Source: JAUWKC01 sp035527845
GTDB taxonomy: Bacteria; Planctomycetota; Phycisphaerae; Sedimentisphaerales; Anaerobacaceae
Assembly (NCBI GenBank): GCA_035527845.1
Contig: DATKZT010000007.1
Span: 1-64,000, forward strand
Direction of reading: 5' to 3'
Length of the DNA: 64,000 nucleotides
Part shown: positions 7,647 through 15,977 of the stretch, piece after piece
Position numbering within the stretch: position 1 is the stretch's first letter
Layout: each line of letters opens with the position of its first letter
Program-made: the position numbers and the translations under genes
Notes under the pieces: generated by a model
Database searches by the model: none
The model's input: the letters and a program-made list of their open reading frames with translations, nothing else
What the model was told of the DNA's origin: nothing

Positions 7647-8927
7647 TTGGCTTGTAAGGGTTCGTCAAATTCTGTTGTCATTAAACCCATCCGACGCCTG
7701 CTCGCAGGCCGGGGTGCGGACCGGGCCAAAGCCGCAAGGCGTCGAGGCTCTGCCATTGTCCTTATAGTCCTGGTTGTGGTGATACTATCTTCCTTAGGGG
7801 TGGGACTGCTTCGTCTTGGGCTTAGCAGTCGCATCTATGCGACCCGAACGGCCCACCAGGTGGAGGCGCGGTGTGCGGCGGACGCCGGCCTGGCAAAAGC
7901 GGTATTCGCAATGAACGAGAAACTCAAGATAAAGCCGTGGTCCGACGGGACTCTTCCGGCCGAGGCGGACCAGACACTGCCGAACTGCGATGCGACTTTC
8001 GACTATACGGTTTCCGTGGACGGGGGTAATTATACTGTTGAATCCGTCGGCAGCTTGGCAGAGGCGTTAAAAAGCGTCAACGGGATTTTGCGGCTGAAGG
8101 GGTTATTTGAATCCGCGATCTTGACGCAGGGGCCTTTGATATTGAAACCGGGGATGCTTGTTGATGGGTACAACTCTTCGGACCCTTATGACACCGACGT
8201 GGATGTGAAGATTGCCACTACGAGTACGGCAGCCGACCAGATAATTCTCAACAGTGGCGTAGTTGTAAACGGTGACGTTTTCGTGGGGATGGACGCGGAC
8301 CCGTCAACCGTGATAAAGGACCTTGGCGCGACGACGGGACATCAGTCTTCTCTTACGGAGGAGATTGAGTTTCCTGCGGTGACGCTCCCGGGTTATACGA
8401 GTCCGGACACGACGATTGAGGCCAAGGGCGTGAGGTTACCAATCCATCCGGCGGACAGCGGAAGGTACAGTGGGATTTCGTTAAAGCGGACGAGCGACCC
8501 GGGGATACTGGAGATAACAGGCGGAGACGTCGTCCTGCACGTGACCGGTAATATCGGGATGGGGCAGGACTGCGAGATTATAATCGATGATGGTTCGTCT
8601 TTGACGCTGTACGTTGACGGCGATATATCGGCAGACAACAACGCCGGTTTCAACAATGCGACCCAGATACCCGGTAACCTCAAAATCTATGGCACCGGCG
8701 CCAACCAGAGTTTCGACATTAAGGCAAAGAGCGATGTCTTTGGCGCAGTTTACGCTCCGAACGCGGACATTACGATTATGGCCAACGGCGATGTGTACGG
8801 CTCGGTGGTGGCCAAAAGCTTCGAGATGAAAGCCGGGGGCAACTTCTACTACGACGAGGCGCTGAGTCAGGTCACTGTGGATGACGAAAGCGTCCGGTTC
8901 GTGGTGAAGCGGTGGACTGAGCAGTAA
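7647..8927 (+). CDS. PilX/GspK-like protein with a DUF7305-like domain, copy 3
   Basis: This 426-residue product begins at a TTG codon; no in-frame ATG occurs before the membrane helix, and GGAGAAAGAG precedes the TTG at suitable spacing. The N-terminal cytoplasmic part is longer than in copies 1 and 2 (about 33 residues). The helix is SAIVLIVLVVVILSSLGVGLL, followed by CAADAGLAKAVFAMNEKL and the same C-terminal beta domain (VFGAVYAPNADITI, GNFYYDEAL). Copy 3 lacks its own I-like and J-like partners, so the array is two full cassettes plus one extra third gene. Confidence 0.8.
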   Translation: MACKGSSNSVVIKPIRRLLAGRGADRAKAARRRGSAIVLIVLVVVILSSLGVGLLRLGLSSRIYATRTAHQVEARCAADAGLAKAVFAMNEKLKIKPWSDGTLPAEADQTLPNCDATFDYTVSVDGGNYTVESVGSLAEALKSVNGILRLKGLFESAILTQGPLILKPGMLVDGYNSSDPYDTDVDVKIATTSTAADQIILNSGVVVNGDVFVGMDADPSTVIKDLGATTGHQSSLTEEIEFPAVTLPGYTSPDTTIEAKGVRLPIHPADSGRYSGISLKRTSDPGILEITGGDVVLHVTGNIGMGQDCEIIIDDGSSLTLYVDGDISADNNAGFNNATQIPGNLKIYGTGANQSFDIKAKSDVFGAVYAPNADITIMANGDVYGSVVAKSFEMKAGGNFYYDEALSQVTVDDESVRFVVKRWTEQ

Positions 8928-9357
8928 TGCCGCACCTCTTTGCTTTTTGCTTCCCCAAGCCTCATTTAATCCCTCAGCAATCAAATACATACTCCGCTCC
9001 AAACACGTCTTCGCAGGCCCATTGGGAAAGCAAATTTTGTTTTGTCATCTGACAATTCTCGCATCATCCGTCCGATAACTTTTCGGGCGGACTCACATCT
9101 TCAATAAAACCGTCATTTTGCAGGGCCGCACCCCTGCGCGACAAATTCTGCGCGGGTGCCGAGCGTTCCGGCTGTGGCGGCGCACTGCCGCACCACATCA
9201 TTTATGGGACGTGAACGGGAGCACACACCCCTCAGTTTTGTTCGGCAGATAACGCAATTTAGACGTAAAACCGCGACTTTTTTGAGCCGATAGAGGGGAT
9301 GTAGTCCGCCGCACACGGGCAGAAAGGACGGCGGACTGTTTTTAGGTTGAAGGACTT
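8928..9357 (+). other. 430-base spacer between the minor-pilin array and the PilM operon
   Basis: I see no gene here. An 8-bp hairpin (9068-9090, CCGTCCGA / TCGGGCGG) lies about 140 bases after the stop of the previous gene, with no T run. A second, terminator-like hairpin sits immediately before pilM and is listed separately. The length and the structures suggest that PilM-to-secretin is a separate transcription unit with its own leader. Confidence 0.5.
9303..9343 (+). terminator. Terminator-like hairpin just upstream of pilM
   Basis: A perfect 9-bp stem (AGTCCGCCG at 9303-9311, CGGCGGACT at 9329-9337) with a 17-base loop is followed by GTTTTT, 15 bases before the pilM start. It could end read-through from upstream genes or act as an attenuator in a leader RNA. 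I found no known riboswitch core (for example a c-di-GMP type) ahead of it. Confidence 0.65.
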
Positions 9358-10425
9358 ATGGGTTTTGATTGGAAAAAAGCATTGAAGCCTGAGCAGCCCG
9401 ACGTCCTCGGGATGGATATAGGCTCGGAGCAGGTCAAGCTCGTCGAGCTGCGCAAGGCCGGTTCCGGCTACACGGTGACATCGGCGTCGGTAACGGCGAT
9501 TGCCGATGGCGGCGAAGATAACGCCGAAGAAAAAACGACCGTCGCGCAGGCGATTACCGACTGTGTGCGGTCGGCAGAACCGCGAACGCGGCTGGCCGTT
9601 TGCGGCGTGTGCGGGCCGGAGGTTGCGGTACGCGGCTTCAAGTTTCCCGCCCTGCCAAAGGACGAGATAGATGGCGCCGTGCTCCTGGAAGCGGCGCAGG
9701 TATGTCCCTTCAACATAGACGAAGGTGCGGTTGATTATCAGTTGATCCCCAACGGCGACGACTCCCTCCGGGGCGTGATGGTCGCGGCAACGCATAAGCT
9801 GATAAGACGCAAGACGCGACTGGCCGCCGCCGCGGAACTGACGTGCGTGCTGATGGACGTGGACGGGCTGGCGTTGTTGAACTGTTTTGCACAGGTTGAG
9901 CGTGAGGCAGAGACGCGAGCGGAAGATCGGAGGACGACGGCCATACTGAATGTGGGCAGCCGCTACACGACGCTGGCGATTCGCGGCAGCGAGGGTCTGC
10001 CGTTCATACGTGACATTGCTTACGCGGGCAGCGACATCATTGGGCTGATTGCAGACAGCAGCGGCCAGCCGAAAGAGACCGTCAGAGACGCGCTCTTCAG
10101 CGCCGAAGCCCGGACGACGGAGGTTGACGTCTTCGAGAATATGCAGGCGGCGTGCCGAAAGCTGGCCGTCGATGTTACCGAGACCCTGCGGTACTACAAC
10201 GCACAGGAAAAACAGCGCACCGTTGAGAAGGTCTATGTATGCGGCGGCTTCTCCTTGGCGCAGGGTTTTGTCGAGGCCCTCAATGACCAGCTTCCAGCCG
10301 AAGTGGTCCTGTGGAATCCATTTCATAAGATGCCGTGCACCGCAGGGGCGGGTTGTGAGCAGCTCGTTCGCAAAAAAGGACCCGCGCTGGCGGTGGCCGC
10401 AGGTTTTGCCATGAGGTCAATCTGA
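9358..10425 (+). CDS. pilM: PilM-like actin-fold pilus assembly ATPase
   Basis: This 355-residue protein belongs to the PilM / cytoplasmic GspL-like actin-fold family. The first phosphate-binding stretch is VLGMDIGSEQVKLVEL (residues 16-31), and a second is TTAILNVGSRYTTLAI near 200. A SHS2-type region follows, with AAQVCPFNIDEGAVDYQLI, and the C-terminal VYVCGGFSLAQGFVEAL adenosine motif is present. It would bind the N-terminal tail of PilN on the cytoplasmic face and connect the inner-membrane PilNO complex to the motor. PilN starts 2 bases after its stop, so translation is probably coupled. Confidence 0.9.
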   Translation: MGFDWKKALKPEQPDVLGMDIGSEQVKLVELRKAGSGYTVTSASVTAIADGGEDNAEEKTTVAQAITDCVRSAEPRTRLAVCGVCGPEVAVRGFKFPALPKDEIDGAVLLEAAQVCPFNIDEGAVDYQLIPNGDDSLRGVMVAATHKLIRRKTRLAAAAELTCVLMDVDGLALLNCFAQVEREAETRAEDRRTTAILNVGSRYTTLAIRGSEGLPFIRDIAYAGSDIIGLIADSSGQPKETVRDALFSAEARTTEVDVFENMQAACRKLAVDVTETLRYYNAQEKQRTVEKVYVCGGFSLAQGFVEALNDQLPAEVVLWNPFHKMPCTAGAGCEQLVRKKGPALAVAAGFAMRSI

Positions 10426-10427
10426 AT

Positions 10428-11075
10428 ATGTTTACGATAGACTTACTAAAAGGACAAGCGATTCCGATAAAGAGCGGACCGGAGCGCCTGGTTTTTGCGG
10501 CGGCTACGGCTGCCGGACCGGGCATAGCGGTAATTATCTTGTTGGGTATGTACCTGAGCAACGCGGTCGCGATATCCGTCCAGCGGCAGGGCATCGCAGG
10601 CTGCGACGATAAGATGGCGCGCCCGGAATTGGTCGAGGCGCTGGCCGAGCAGAAACAATTCGAGCAGAACAAGGGTCTTATACAGAGCTGTCTGCAGGAA
10701 GTTTCCACAGTCATCGGCAGACATGCACAGTGGTCGCCTATTCTGCGGACGGTGGTGGAATATATGCCGGACTCGGTAGTCCTGACAAAGCTCGAAGTGA
10801 AACAGGAATCCGTAAAGCAACGGTGCCCCAAGAATGATGACCCGGAACAAACGGTCGAGGTGAGCATCCCGGTAAGAAAACTTCAGATGAGCGTGAGCTC
10901 CAACACGAAACTGGGCTGTGACCAGGCAGTGCGTGATTTTCGGGACCGACTGCTTCTTTCCCCCGTCCTGGGGCCCAAGCTGGAAAATATTAAGGTTGAA
11001 CAGAGTGATGATAAGCTTGACGGCCGGCAGGTGGTTTCTTACCAGATAAACTGTCTGTTCAAGCCGGGTTTTTAG
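10428..11075 (+). CDS. PilN-like inner-membrane pilus assembly protein
   Basis: This 215-residue bitopic protein starts with MFTIDLLKGQAIPIKS, a short cytoplasmic tail of the PilN type that would dock on PilM. One membrane helix (about 27-48, AAGPGIAVIILLGMYLSN) follows, then a coiled-coil region with EALAEQKQFEQNKGLI and a ferredoxin-like periplasmic domain. It lacks the common INLLPWR signature, so the assignment relies on topology, length and its place between PilM and PilO. It would heterodimerise with the next gene product in the periplasm. Confidence 0.75.
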   Translation: MFTIDLLKGQAIPIKSGPERLVFAAATAAGPGIAVIILLGMYLSNAVAISVQRQGIAGCDDKMARPELVEALAEQKQFEQNKGLIQSCLQEVSTVIGRHAQWSPILRTVVEYMPDSVVLTKLEVKQESVKQRCPKNDDPEQTVEVSIPVRKLQMSVSSNTKLGCDQAVRDFRDRLLLSPVLGPKLENIKVEQSDDKLDGRQVVSYQINCLFKPGF

Positions 11076-11085
11076 CGGGTTTATT

Positions 11086-11673
11086 ATGAAGCCGATTTAT
11101 AAAAAGTACTGCGCGAGGCTGTCCCTGGTATGGGCGTGCTCGCTGATCGTGTTTGTGCTGCTTCATGTGCTGGTGACGCGACCTCAGAAGAGGGTGCGCG
11201 AAGGCCTCGAACGCGACCTGTCGCAAAAGAGGCTCCTTTACGAGCGGGCAAGAGCGGCCGCTCAGGAGCAAACCAGGTCGGAGTGGAAGAAACAGATCGA
11301 AAATATGGAAAACAGACTCGGGGATTTCGCCATTGATTCTGAGGACTCCGGCAACTTGACGTTTGACATAGGTCAAATTGCCAAAGAGGAGCAGGCATTC
11401 TCATTTAGCATCAGAGGAAAAGACGGCAGCGCCGAATCGCCCATTCCCGACGGCGAGCGCGTAGCTGAGAATTATCTCAACGTCAACTTTGCCGCCGGTT
11501 TCACGGAGTTTGCGACTTTGCTCAATGCTCTGGAGCGTCACAGGCCGGTAGTCTTTGTGGACAGGTTCACTCTAAGTCGTTCGACGAAGGGCGATTCGAA
11601 GCATCCGGTGAATATGGAGCTGGCGGTCCTTGTGGTGAAACGACCGGGCGCAGAAGGTGCCGAGGCCATGTAG
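11086..11673 (+). CDS. PilO-like inner-membrane pilus assembly protein
   Basis: This 195-residue protein has a short basic tail, one membrane helix (LSLVWACSLIVFVLLHVLV), a charged coiled coil (REGLERDLSQKRLLYERARAAAQEQ) and a small C-terminal domain. The layout matches PilO/GspM. It starts 10 bases after pilN. Sequence identity to reference PilO cannot be judged here; topology and gene order support the call. The periplasmic domain would pair with the PilN-like protein and contact the PilP-like protein encoded two genes downstream. Confidence 0.72.
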   Translation: MKPIYKKYCARLSLVWACSLIVFVLLHVLVTRPQKRVREGLERDLSQKRLLYERARAAAQEQTRSEWKKQIENMENRLGDFAIDSEDSGNLTFDIGQIAKEEQAFSFSIRGKDGSAESPIPDGERVAENYLNVNFAAGFTEFATLLNALERHRPVVFVDRFTLSRSTKGDSKHPVNMELAVLVVKRPGAEGAEAM

Positions 11674-11773
11674 GCTTTTTGGGGGTGCAGCCCTGTTTCC
11701 TCGTAGCGCTTTTTTAGAAGGGGACCCTGAAACAGATTGAGCGTGCCTTGTTTGTCGGGCACATATATACGGG

Positions 11774-12640
11774 ATGACGATGAGGACGATAGCAATAGCA
11801 AATCAGAAAGGTGGTTGCGGCAAGACAACAACGGCCGTGAATGTCGCCGCCGCTCTTGCAATGCTGGGCAATAGAGTCCTGCTGGTGGACCTTGACCCTC
11901 AGGCACATTCGACGCTTGGTGTGGGGCACGATCCCGAGACCCTTGAAAAAACGATTTACGACGCTCTTACTAATCCGCACATTCCCTTCTCGCGCGTGAT
12001 AGTAAGCACGGAGCTGCAGCGGCTGCATCTGGCGCCGAACAACATCCTGCTTTCGGGCTTTGAGCTCGAGCTGGCGTCGCTTTACAACCGCGAATATGTG
12101 TTGAGCCGACAGTTGGAATCCGTCAGGGGAGCTTACGACATCTGCGTCATCGACTGCTCTCCATCGCTCAGTCTGCTCACCCTGAACGCATTGGTCGCCA
12201 GTACCGACGTGATCATACCCGTGCAGGTTCACTATTACGCCCTTGAAGGGCTCAGACAGCTTCTTGAGACCATCCAGATTGTTCGAGAGCGCTTCAATTC
12301 GGGATTGCAAATACTCGGAGTCCTGCTGACGTTTGTGGAGAGCAGGACCATGTTGAGCAGGCAGGTACAGCATCAGATGCGGGACTTCTTTGGCGATTTG
12401 GTTTTTGATACGGTTATTCACCGGACGATAAGGCTGGCCGAGGCCCCGAGTGCGGGCCAGCCCATATTGACCTACGACCCGAAAAGCAAGGGTGCCGACG
12501 AATATATGGCGTTGGGGGAGGAGATAATCAATAAAGGAAACAGGCCGGCTCTGGTGTACACACTCCAGGGTGCTGTTGAGGAGACAGAGAATGGGCAAGC
12601 AGAAGCGAGGACTGCACAAAGAAATCACATCGATATTTGA
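11774..12640 (+). CDS. ParA/Soj-type ATPase inside the pilus operon
   Basis: The 288-residue product is a canonical ParA/MinD-family ATPase: a deviant Walker A (KGGCGKTT, residues 12-19, including the signature lysine K12), the switch segment VLLVDLDPQAHSTLG and the Walker B region DICVIDCSPSLSLLTLNAL. The C-terminal EAPSAGQPILTYDPKSKGADEYMALGEEI is typical of chromosomal Soj proteins. No ParB gene is next to it. Instead it sits between PilO and a PilP-like gene and its last 50 bases overlap that gene, so it belongs to the same transcript. A role in placing the pilus machine at a cell pole, as other ParA relatives do for flagella and chemosensory arrays, is inference. Confidence 0.93.
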   Translation: MTMRTIAIANQKGGCGKTTTAVNVAAALAMLGNRVLLVDLDPQAHSTLGVGHDPETLEKTIYDALTNPHIPFSRVIVSTELQRLHLAPNNILLSGFELELASLYNREYVLSRQLESVRGAYDICVIDCSPSLSLLTLNALVASTDVIIPVQVHYYALEGLRQLLETIQIVRERFNSGLQILGVLLTFVESRTMLSRQVQHQMRDFFGDLVFDTVIHRTIRLAEAPSAGQPILTYDPKSKGADEYMALGEEIINKGNRPALVYTLQGAVEETENGQAEARTAQRNHIDI

Positions 12641-13412
12641 CGGTGTGCCGGTGCCGAAGGACCCAGGTACGTCGCAGTCACCCCCTTCGTCTGCTCCGGA
12701 GCGGGGCGGGCAGGAGCATCGCCCGATGTACGCCCGCAAGCAGGTTCAGATGCCGGTATTTCCAGGACCGGCCGTTGAACAGGCCAACGTCTCGGAAGTC
12801 TCGAGGCCTCAACCGGCCCCCGAGTCCTCTCCAAAGGCAGTGCCGATCGAACGCCCGCAGGTTGGTATCATCCTCAAAAGTGGCGGCGGCAATTTACTCG
12901 AGCGAACATATCAGCTTGTAAGAGCGAAGCTCTTCGCGTCCAAGGCAACTGAAGGTGCGGGCAGGAAAAAAGCAGCGGTGGCATTGGCCCCCGTTCTGTT
13001 GGTGGTTTTGATAGTCGTATTGGGTAAAGTCCTGCCGGGTCCCAAAGGCGGCCACGAGGTGGTGGTGAACCCGGCGTTCTCAGCTGCTGCCGGCGGTTCT
13101 GAGTTACAAATTGACTGGCAGATTCCGGAACCTTACCCTCAGACGCTTCGCGACCCCATGCAATTCGGTTCGGTGACGCGGCCGCAGCCGGGCCCGGACG
13201 GGCAAGAGGGCACAGACGGCCAACTGGTCGTAACAGGCATAGTCTATAGCAAGGATAATCCGACGGCGGTTATTGGCACCCAGATAGTTCACATAAATGA
13301 CGAAATCTCAGGTGTGACCGTCGCCGAAATAAGTGAAGACAGCGTCGTATTTGAGAAGGACGGCAAGAGGTGGACACAAAAAGTCCGAAAAGAGCAGCAA
13401 GGCGGTTCTTGA
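12591..13412 (+). CDS. PilP/GspC/GspB-like connector protein
   Basis: This 273-residue protein begins inside the end of the ParA gene. GAGGAG at 12577-12582 supports the ATG at 12591 rather than the upstream GTG at 12570. The cytoplasmic N-terminus (KRGLHKEITSIFDGVPVPKD) precedes a Pro-rich linker, a single membrane helix at about 126-149 (ALAPVLLVVLIVVLGKVLPG) and a periplasmic C-terminal domain. That domain has the hallmark of PilP/GspC homology regions: VVTGIVYSKDNPTAVIGTQIVHINDEISG followed by V-EI-EDSVVFEKDGK. It would bridge the PilNO complex and the secretin encoded next. Confidence 0.78.
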   Translation: MGKQKRGLHKEITSIFDGVPVPKDPGTSQSPPSSAPERGGQEHRPMYARKQVQMPVFPGPAVEQANVSEVSRPQPAPESSPKAVPIERPQVGIILKSGGGNLLERTYQLVRAKLFASKATEGAGRKKAAVALAPVLLVVLIVVLGKVLPGPKGGHEVVVNPAFSAAAGGSELQIDWQIPEPYPQTLRDPMQFGSVTRPQPGPDGQEGTDGQLVVTGIVYSKDNPTAVIGTQIVHINDEISGVTVAEISEDSVVFEKDGKRWTQKVRKEQQGGS

Positions 13413-13484
13413 GCCACAGGACCGGATGCCTCGCGGCCTGAACGGAAAATATTATCAAACAAAAAATTCAGGAAAGGAACTATC

Positions 13485-14912
13485 ATGAAAAGCTCTATGA
13501 GAAAAGTTGGCGAAGTGCGAGCCTTGGTGTTGCTGTTAATGGTTGTGCTGGCGTGCACGATGGCGGCCGCGCAGGACGGCGGCGGGGACACAGGCAAAAA
13601 GGAGGTTCTGACAGAGCTCGAGCAGCGGATGCAAAAGAATATAAGTGTAGATTTCAGGGACATGCCTATCGACGATGTAATACGAATAATGGCCGAGCAG
13701 GCGGACGTCGACATCATCAAGAGCCCCAGTGTTACAGGCAATGTCACAGCGAAACTCACGGAGGTCCCGCTGGGCGAGGCGCTGAGCAATATTCTTGCCG
13801 CACACGGCTATGGGTACGTCGCGGATAAGAATATGATACGAATATCGCCGCTGGCCGAAATAACACAGATGTCGCAGTCGATGGTGCACAAGATATATCA
13901 TGTCACCTACGCGAACGTGCTGGACGTGGAAAAAGCCCTGAATAAGTTCAAATCCGCTCAGGGCATGGTATCTTCGAATCCCGGCACCAGCCATCTGATC
14001 GTTACCGACACCGAGGCGCAGATCAAGGCGATAGACACCTTCATTGAAGAGATTGACCGCATCACGCCTCAGATACTGGTTGAAGCAAGGATTTATGATA
14101 TTACCTGTCGGGACACATTGGACCTGGGTATCGAATGGGAGGCAGGCCGAGCCACCACCTATAACGGCGGCATAGGCAATAATCCCATCGCCGGCAGGAG
14201 GGACCCCTTCATAACCAGTGGATTCCTCGGTGCGACGAGCAAGACAGAGGATACGACAGGGGCGTTCCGCATCGGGTGGCTCAATGACAGCATTGATATC
14301 GACGCCATATTGAGGGCTCAGCAGGAGAGCATCAATGCCAAGCTGCTGGCCAATCCACGAATACTCGTCCTGGATAATGAGCAGGCGATTTTCGACATCG
14401 TCCGTGAGATACCGTACAAGGAGACAACAGCGGCGGGCGGCGGTCTGCAGACGGAAACCATCAGGTTCAAGGAAGTTGGCGTCAAGCTCATAGTGACGCC
14501 GCACGTTGCCCGTGATGGAATGTTGAGATTGAATATCATTCCGGAATTTGGCGTGATCGTCGGTACGGACGATATAACCAACGTGCCTACGGTTGACACG
14601 AGAAGGGTCAACACGATAGCACTGGTTAAGGATGGACAAACGGTGGTTCTCGGCGGCTTGCGGAAGAAGGATGTCAGCAGGCAGGTAAACAAGGTGCCGG
14701 TGCTCGGTGATTTGCCGCTCGTGGGTCTGCTGTTCAGATTTGAAGGCGAAGATACGACCAACACCGAGCTGGTGGTTTTCATCACGCCGAAGATTATAGA
14801 GCAGCCGAGTATTATGACCGACAGAGAGAGTGAGGCTTACGAGGCGACTGAGTTCGAAGGACCGATGCCGGTTCCCACGCGGGCCGAGCAAGGTAACGCC
14901 TGCGGACTGTAG
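13485..14912 (+). CDS. Secretin (PilQ/GspD family), outer-membrane channel
   Basis: This 475-residue secretin carries a signal peptide (about residues 1-30, ending TMAAAQ), an N0-type domain (NISVDFRDMPIDDVIRIMAEQADV), a second STN/N1-like region with VHKIYHVTYANVLDVEKAL, and the secretin core. Core landmarks are QILVEARIYDIT, LLANPRILVLDN and the closing VPVLGDLPLVGLLFR with TELVVFITPKII. It is shorter than most PilQ proteins because it has few N-domains and no AMIN domain. AGGAAAGGA precedes ATG. It is the last gene of the locus and would form the outer-membrane pore for the fibre or secreted substrate. Confidence 0.95.
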   Translation: MKSSMRKVGEVRALVLLLMVVLACTMAAAQDGGGDTGKKEVLTELEQRMQKNISVDFRDMPIDDVIRIMAEQADVDIIKSPSVTGNVTAKLTEVPLGEALSNILAAHGYGYVADKNMIRISPLAEITQMSQSMVHKIYHVTYANVLDVEKALNKFKSAQGMVSSNPGTSHLIVTDTEAQIKAIDTFIEEIDRITPQILVEARIYDITCRDTLDLGIEWEAGRATTYNGGIGNNPIAGRRDPFITSGFLGATSKTEDTTGAFRIGWLNDSIDIDAILRAQQESINAKLLANPRILVLDNEQAIFDIVREIPYKETTAAGGGLQTETIRFKEVGVKLIVTPHVARDGMLRLNIIPEFGVIVGTDDITNVPTVDTRRVNTIALVKDGQTVVLGGLRKKDVSRQVNKVPVLGDLPLVGLLFRFEGEDTTNTELVVFITPKIIEQPSIMTDRESEAYEATEFEGPMPVPTRAEQGNACGL

Positions 14913-14974
14913 TATGAGCCCGTTTGTTCATGAGCTGCTGAAGAAGCGTTACTCATAGGCTTGGAAGATAGTGA

Positions 14975-15017
14975 CCGCCTCGATGCGAGCGGAGGCATCG
15001 AGGCGGATTTTTTATTG
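14975..15017 (+). terminator. Strong intrinsic terminator of the pilus/secretion operon
   Basis: A perfect 12-bp stem (CCGCCTCGATGC / GCATCGAGGCGG) with an 8-base loop is followed by ATTTTTTTATT, 62 bases after the secretin stop. This marks the end of the PilM-to-secretin unit. Confidence 0.92.
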
Positions 15018-15034
15018 TGTGCTTTTACCCAGGA

Positions 15035-15196
15035 TCAGTCTTTTTTGAGGTAAAGGGTCTGTGAGGGCAAGGCGAACTCGCTTTGTTCGGCCTCGAAGCG
15101 CTTCATCATTTCGAGGTTGACCCGCTGATTCACCTGGTGGTAGAGCCGGTAGTCCGGAGGGTACACCCCGGTGACGCCTTTTAGCTGCCGGGTCAG
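15035..15196 (-). pseudogene. Decayed C-terminus of an MscS-family mechanosensitive channel
   Basis: On the - strand, 54 codons end at a TGA (15035-15037) and read PPDYRLYHQVNQRVNLEMMK followed by RFEAEQSEFALPSQTLYLKK. This matches the well-known end of large MscS proteins, where RVNLEIM-RFE-E-GIEFAFPTQTLYL is typical. An in-frame stop lies immediately upstream (15197-15199), and nothing further upstream resembles the channel or its membrane helices. It is therefore a remnant, not a gene. It lies directly behind the pilus operon terminator, near a mobile-repeat pair, which suggests past rearrangement here. Confidence 0.72.
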
Positions 15197-15314
15197 TCAT
15201 ATTCTGTCTCTCGAATTTGTCCTTATATTGCAGCAGAAACGTCTTTGTTTACGCACGACACATCAAGGCCTGTCTTACACAGTAGCAGCGCGGGAGTTTC
15301 CAGTCACAGGAGCA

Positions 15315-15493
15315 GGGTGTACTTCATGTTTGTAGGGGTAGGAGTGCAGATTGTACGGATTCTGTGGCCCTCCAACCAATACGAAAGAATGGATTCCCGC
15401 TTTCGCGGGCATGACAACGGGGGGAGACGATTCGGGAAGAAACGGGGGCAATGATACGGGCAAAGAATCCACCCACAAACCTGAATCGCACCC
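15315..15493. repeat. MITE-like repeat, copy 1 (179 bp)
   Basis: The element begins GGGTGTACTTC and ends GAATCGCACCC, imperfect terminal inverted repeats, with the inner TTTGTAGG / CCCACAAA pairing. Inside is an incomplete palindrome around GGATTCCCGCTTTCGCGGG, then ATGACAACGGGG and the run AAACGGGGGCAATGATACGG. A second copy of exactly the same length lies at 15978-16156. No transposase is encoded. Confidence 0.8.
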
Positions 15494-15612
15494 ACAGGAG
15501 CATTTCTTGCGAGTTTTGCTTTACGTGGGAGGGCTTCTGGATTAGAATATTGCGCCGGGGCTGGTTTTTGCTCCGGCCGTGGGGTGTTGTCGGTTCCTGT
15601 GGAGACTGTACT

Positions 15613-15918
15613 ATGAAACGCACGACGTTGAATTTTGTAATCGACCTTATCAGCTTTATTGATCTGCTGTGCATGGTTATTACGGGCATGATTATGATGT
15701 ATGTCCTGCCGCCCGGCACAGGTGGGGGCGGTTTTCGGGGAGGGCGGGGGCCGGAGACCGCAAACCTTCTTCTGTCGCTAAGCCGCCATCAGTGGGGCAA
15801 AATCCATTACTGCCTGGCCCTGTTTTTTATCGTGTTGATGACCGCCCACGTCCTTTTGCACTGGACCTGGATAAAGGGCTGCTTCAAATCGCTGTCTGGC
15901 TCTTCGTCGCAGCAATAA
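15613..15918 (+). CDS. DUF4405-type small membrane protein
   Basis: This 101-residue protein has two clear membrane segments: FVIDLISFIDLLCMVITGMI near the start and YCLALFFIVLMTAHVLLHWTW near the end. The ATG at 15613, with GGAG about 9 bases before it, is preferred over a longer frame from 15451 that would read through the repeat element. The histidines in LSRHQWGKIHY and TAHVLLHW match the DUF4405 pattern, whose members resemble cytochrome b561-like membrane proteins and may bind haem; function is unknown. The gene is bracketed by two copies of the 179-bp repeat. Confidence 0.75.
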   Translation: MKRTTLNFVIDLISFIDLLCMVITGMIMMYVLPPGTGGGGFRGGRGPETANLLLSLSRHQWGKIHYCLALFFIVLMTAHVLLHWTWIKGCFKSLSGSSSQQ

Positions 15919-15977
15919 GAGTCCGGTCGCGGCGACCGTTCTCGGCGGCAAAATGGCGCGAGTTCGAACGTGAAGCT

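Noticed and set aside
9110..9357. Possible c-di-GMP (GEMM) riboswitch before pilM
   Set aside because: The region has hairpins, but I could not find the conserved GEMM core sequences; only a terminator-like structure is supported.
13536..14891. A 451-codon - strand frame opposite the secretin
   Set aside because: It is the complement of a highly conserved secretin and has no support of its own.
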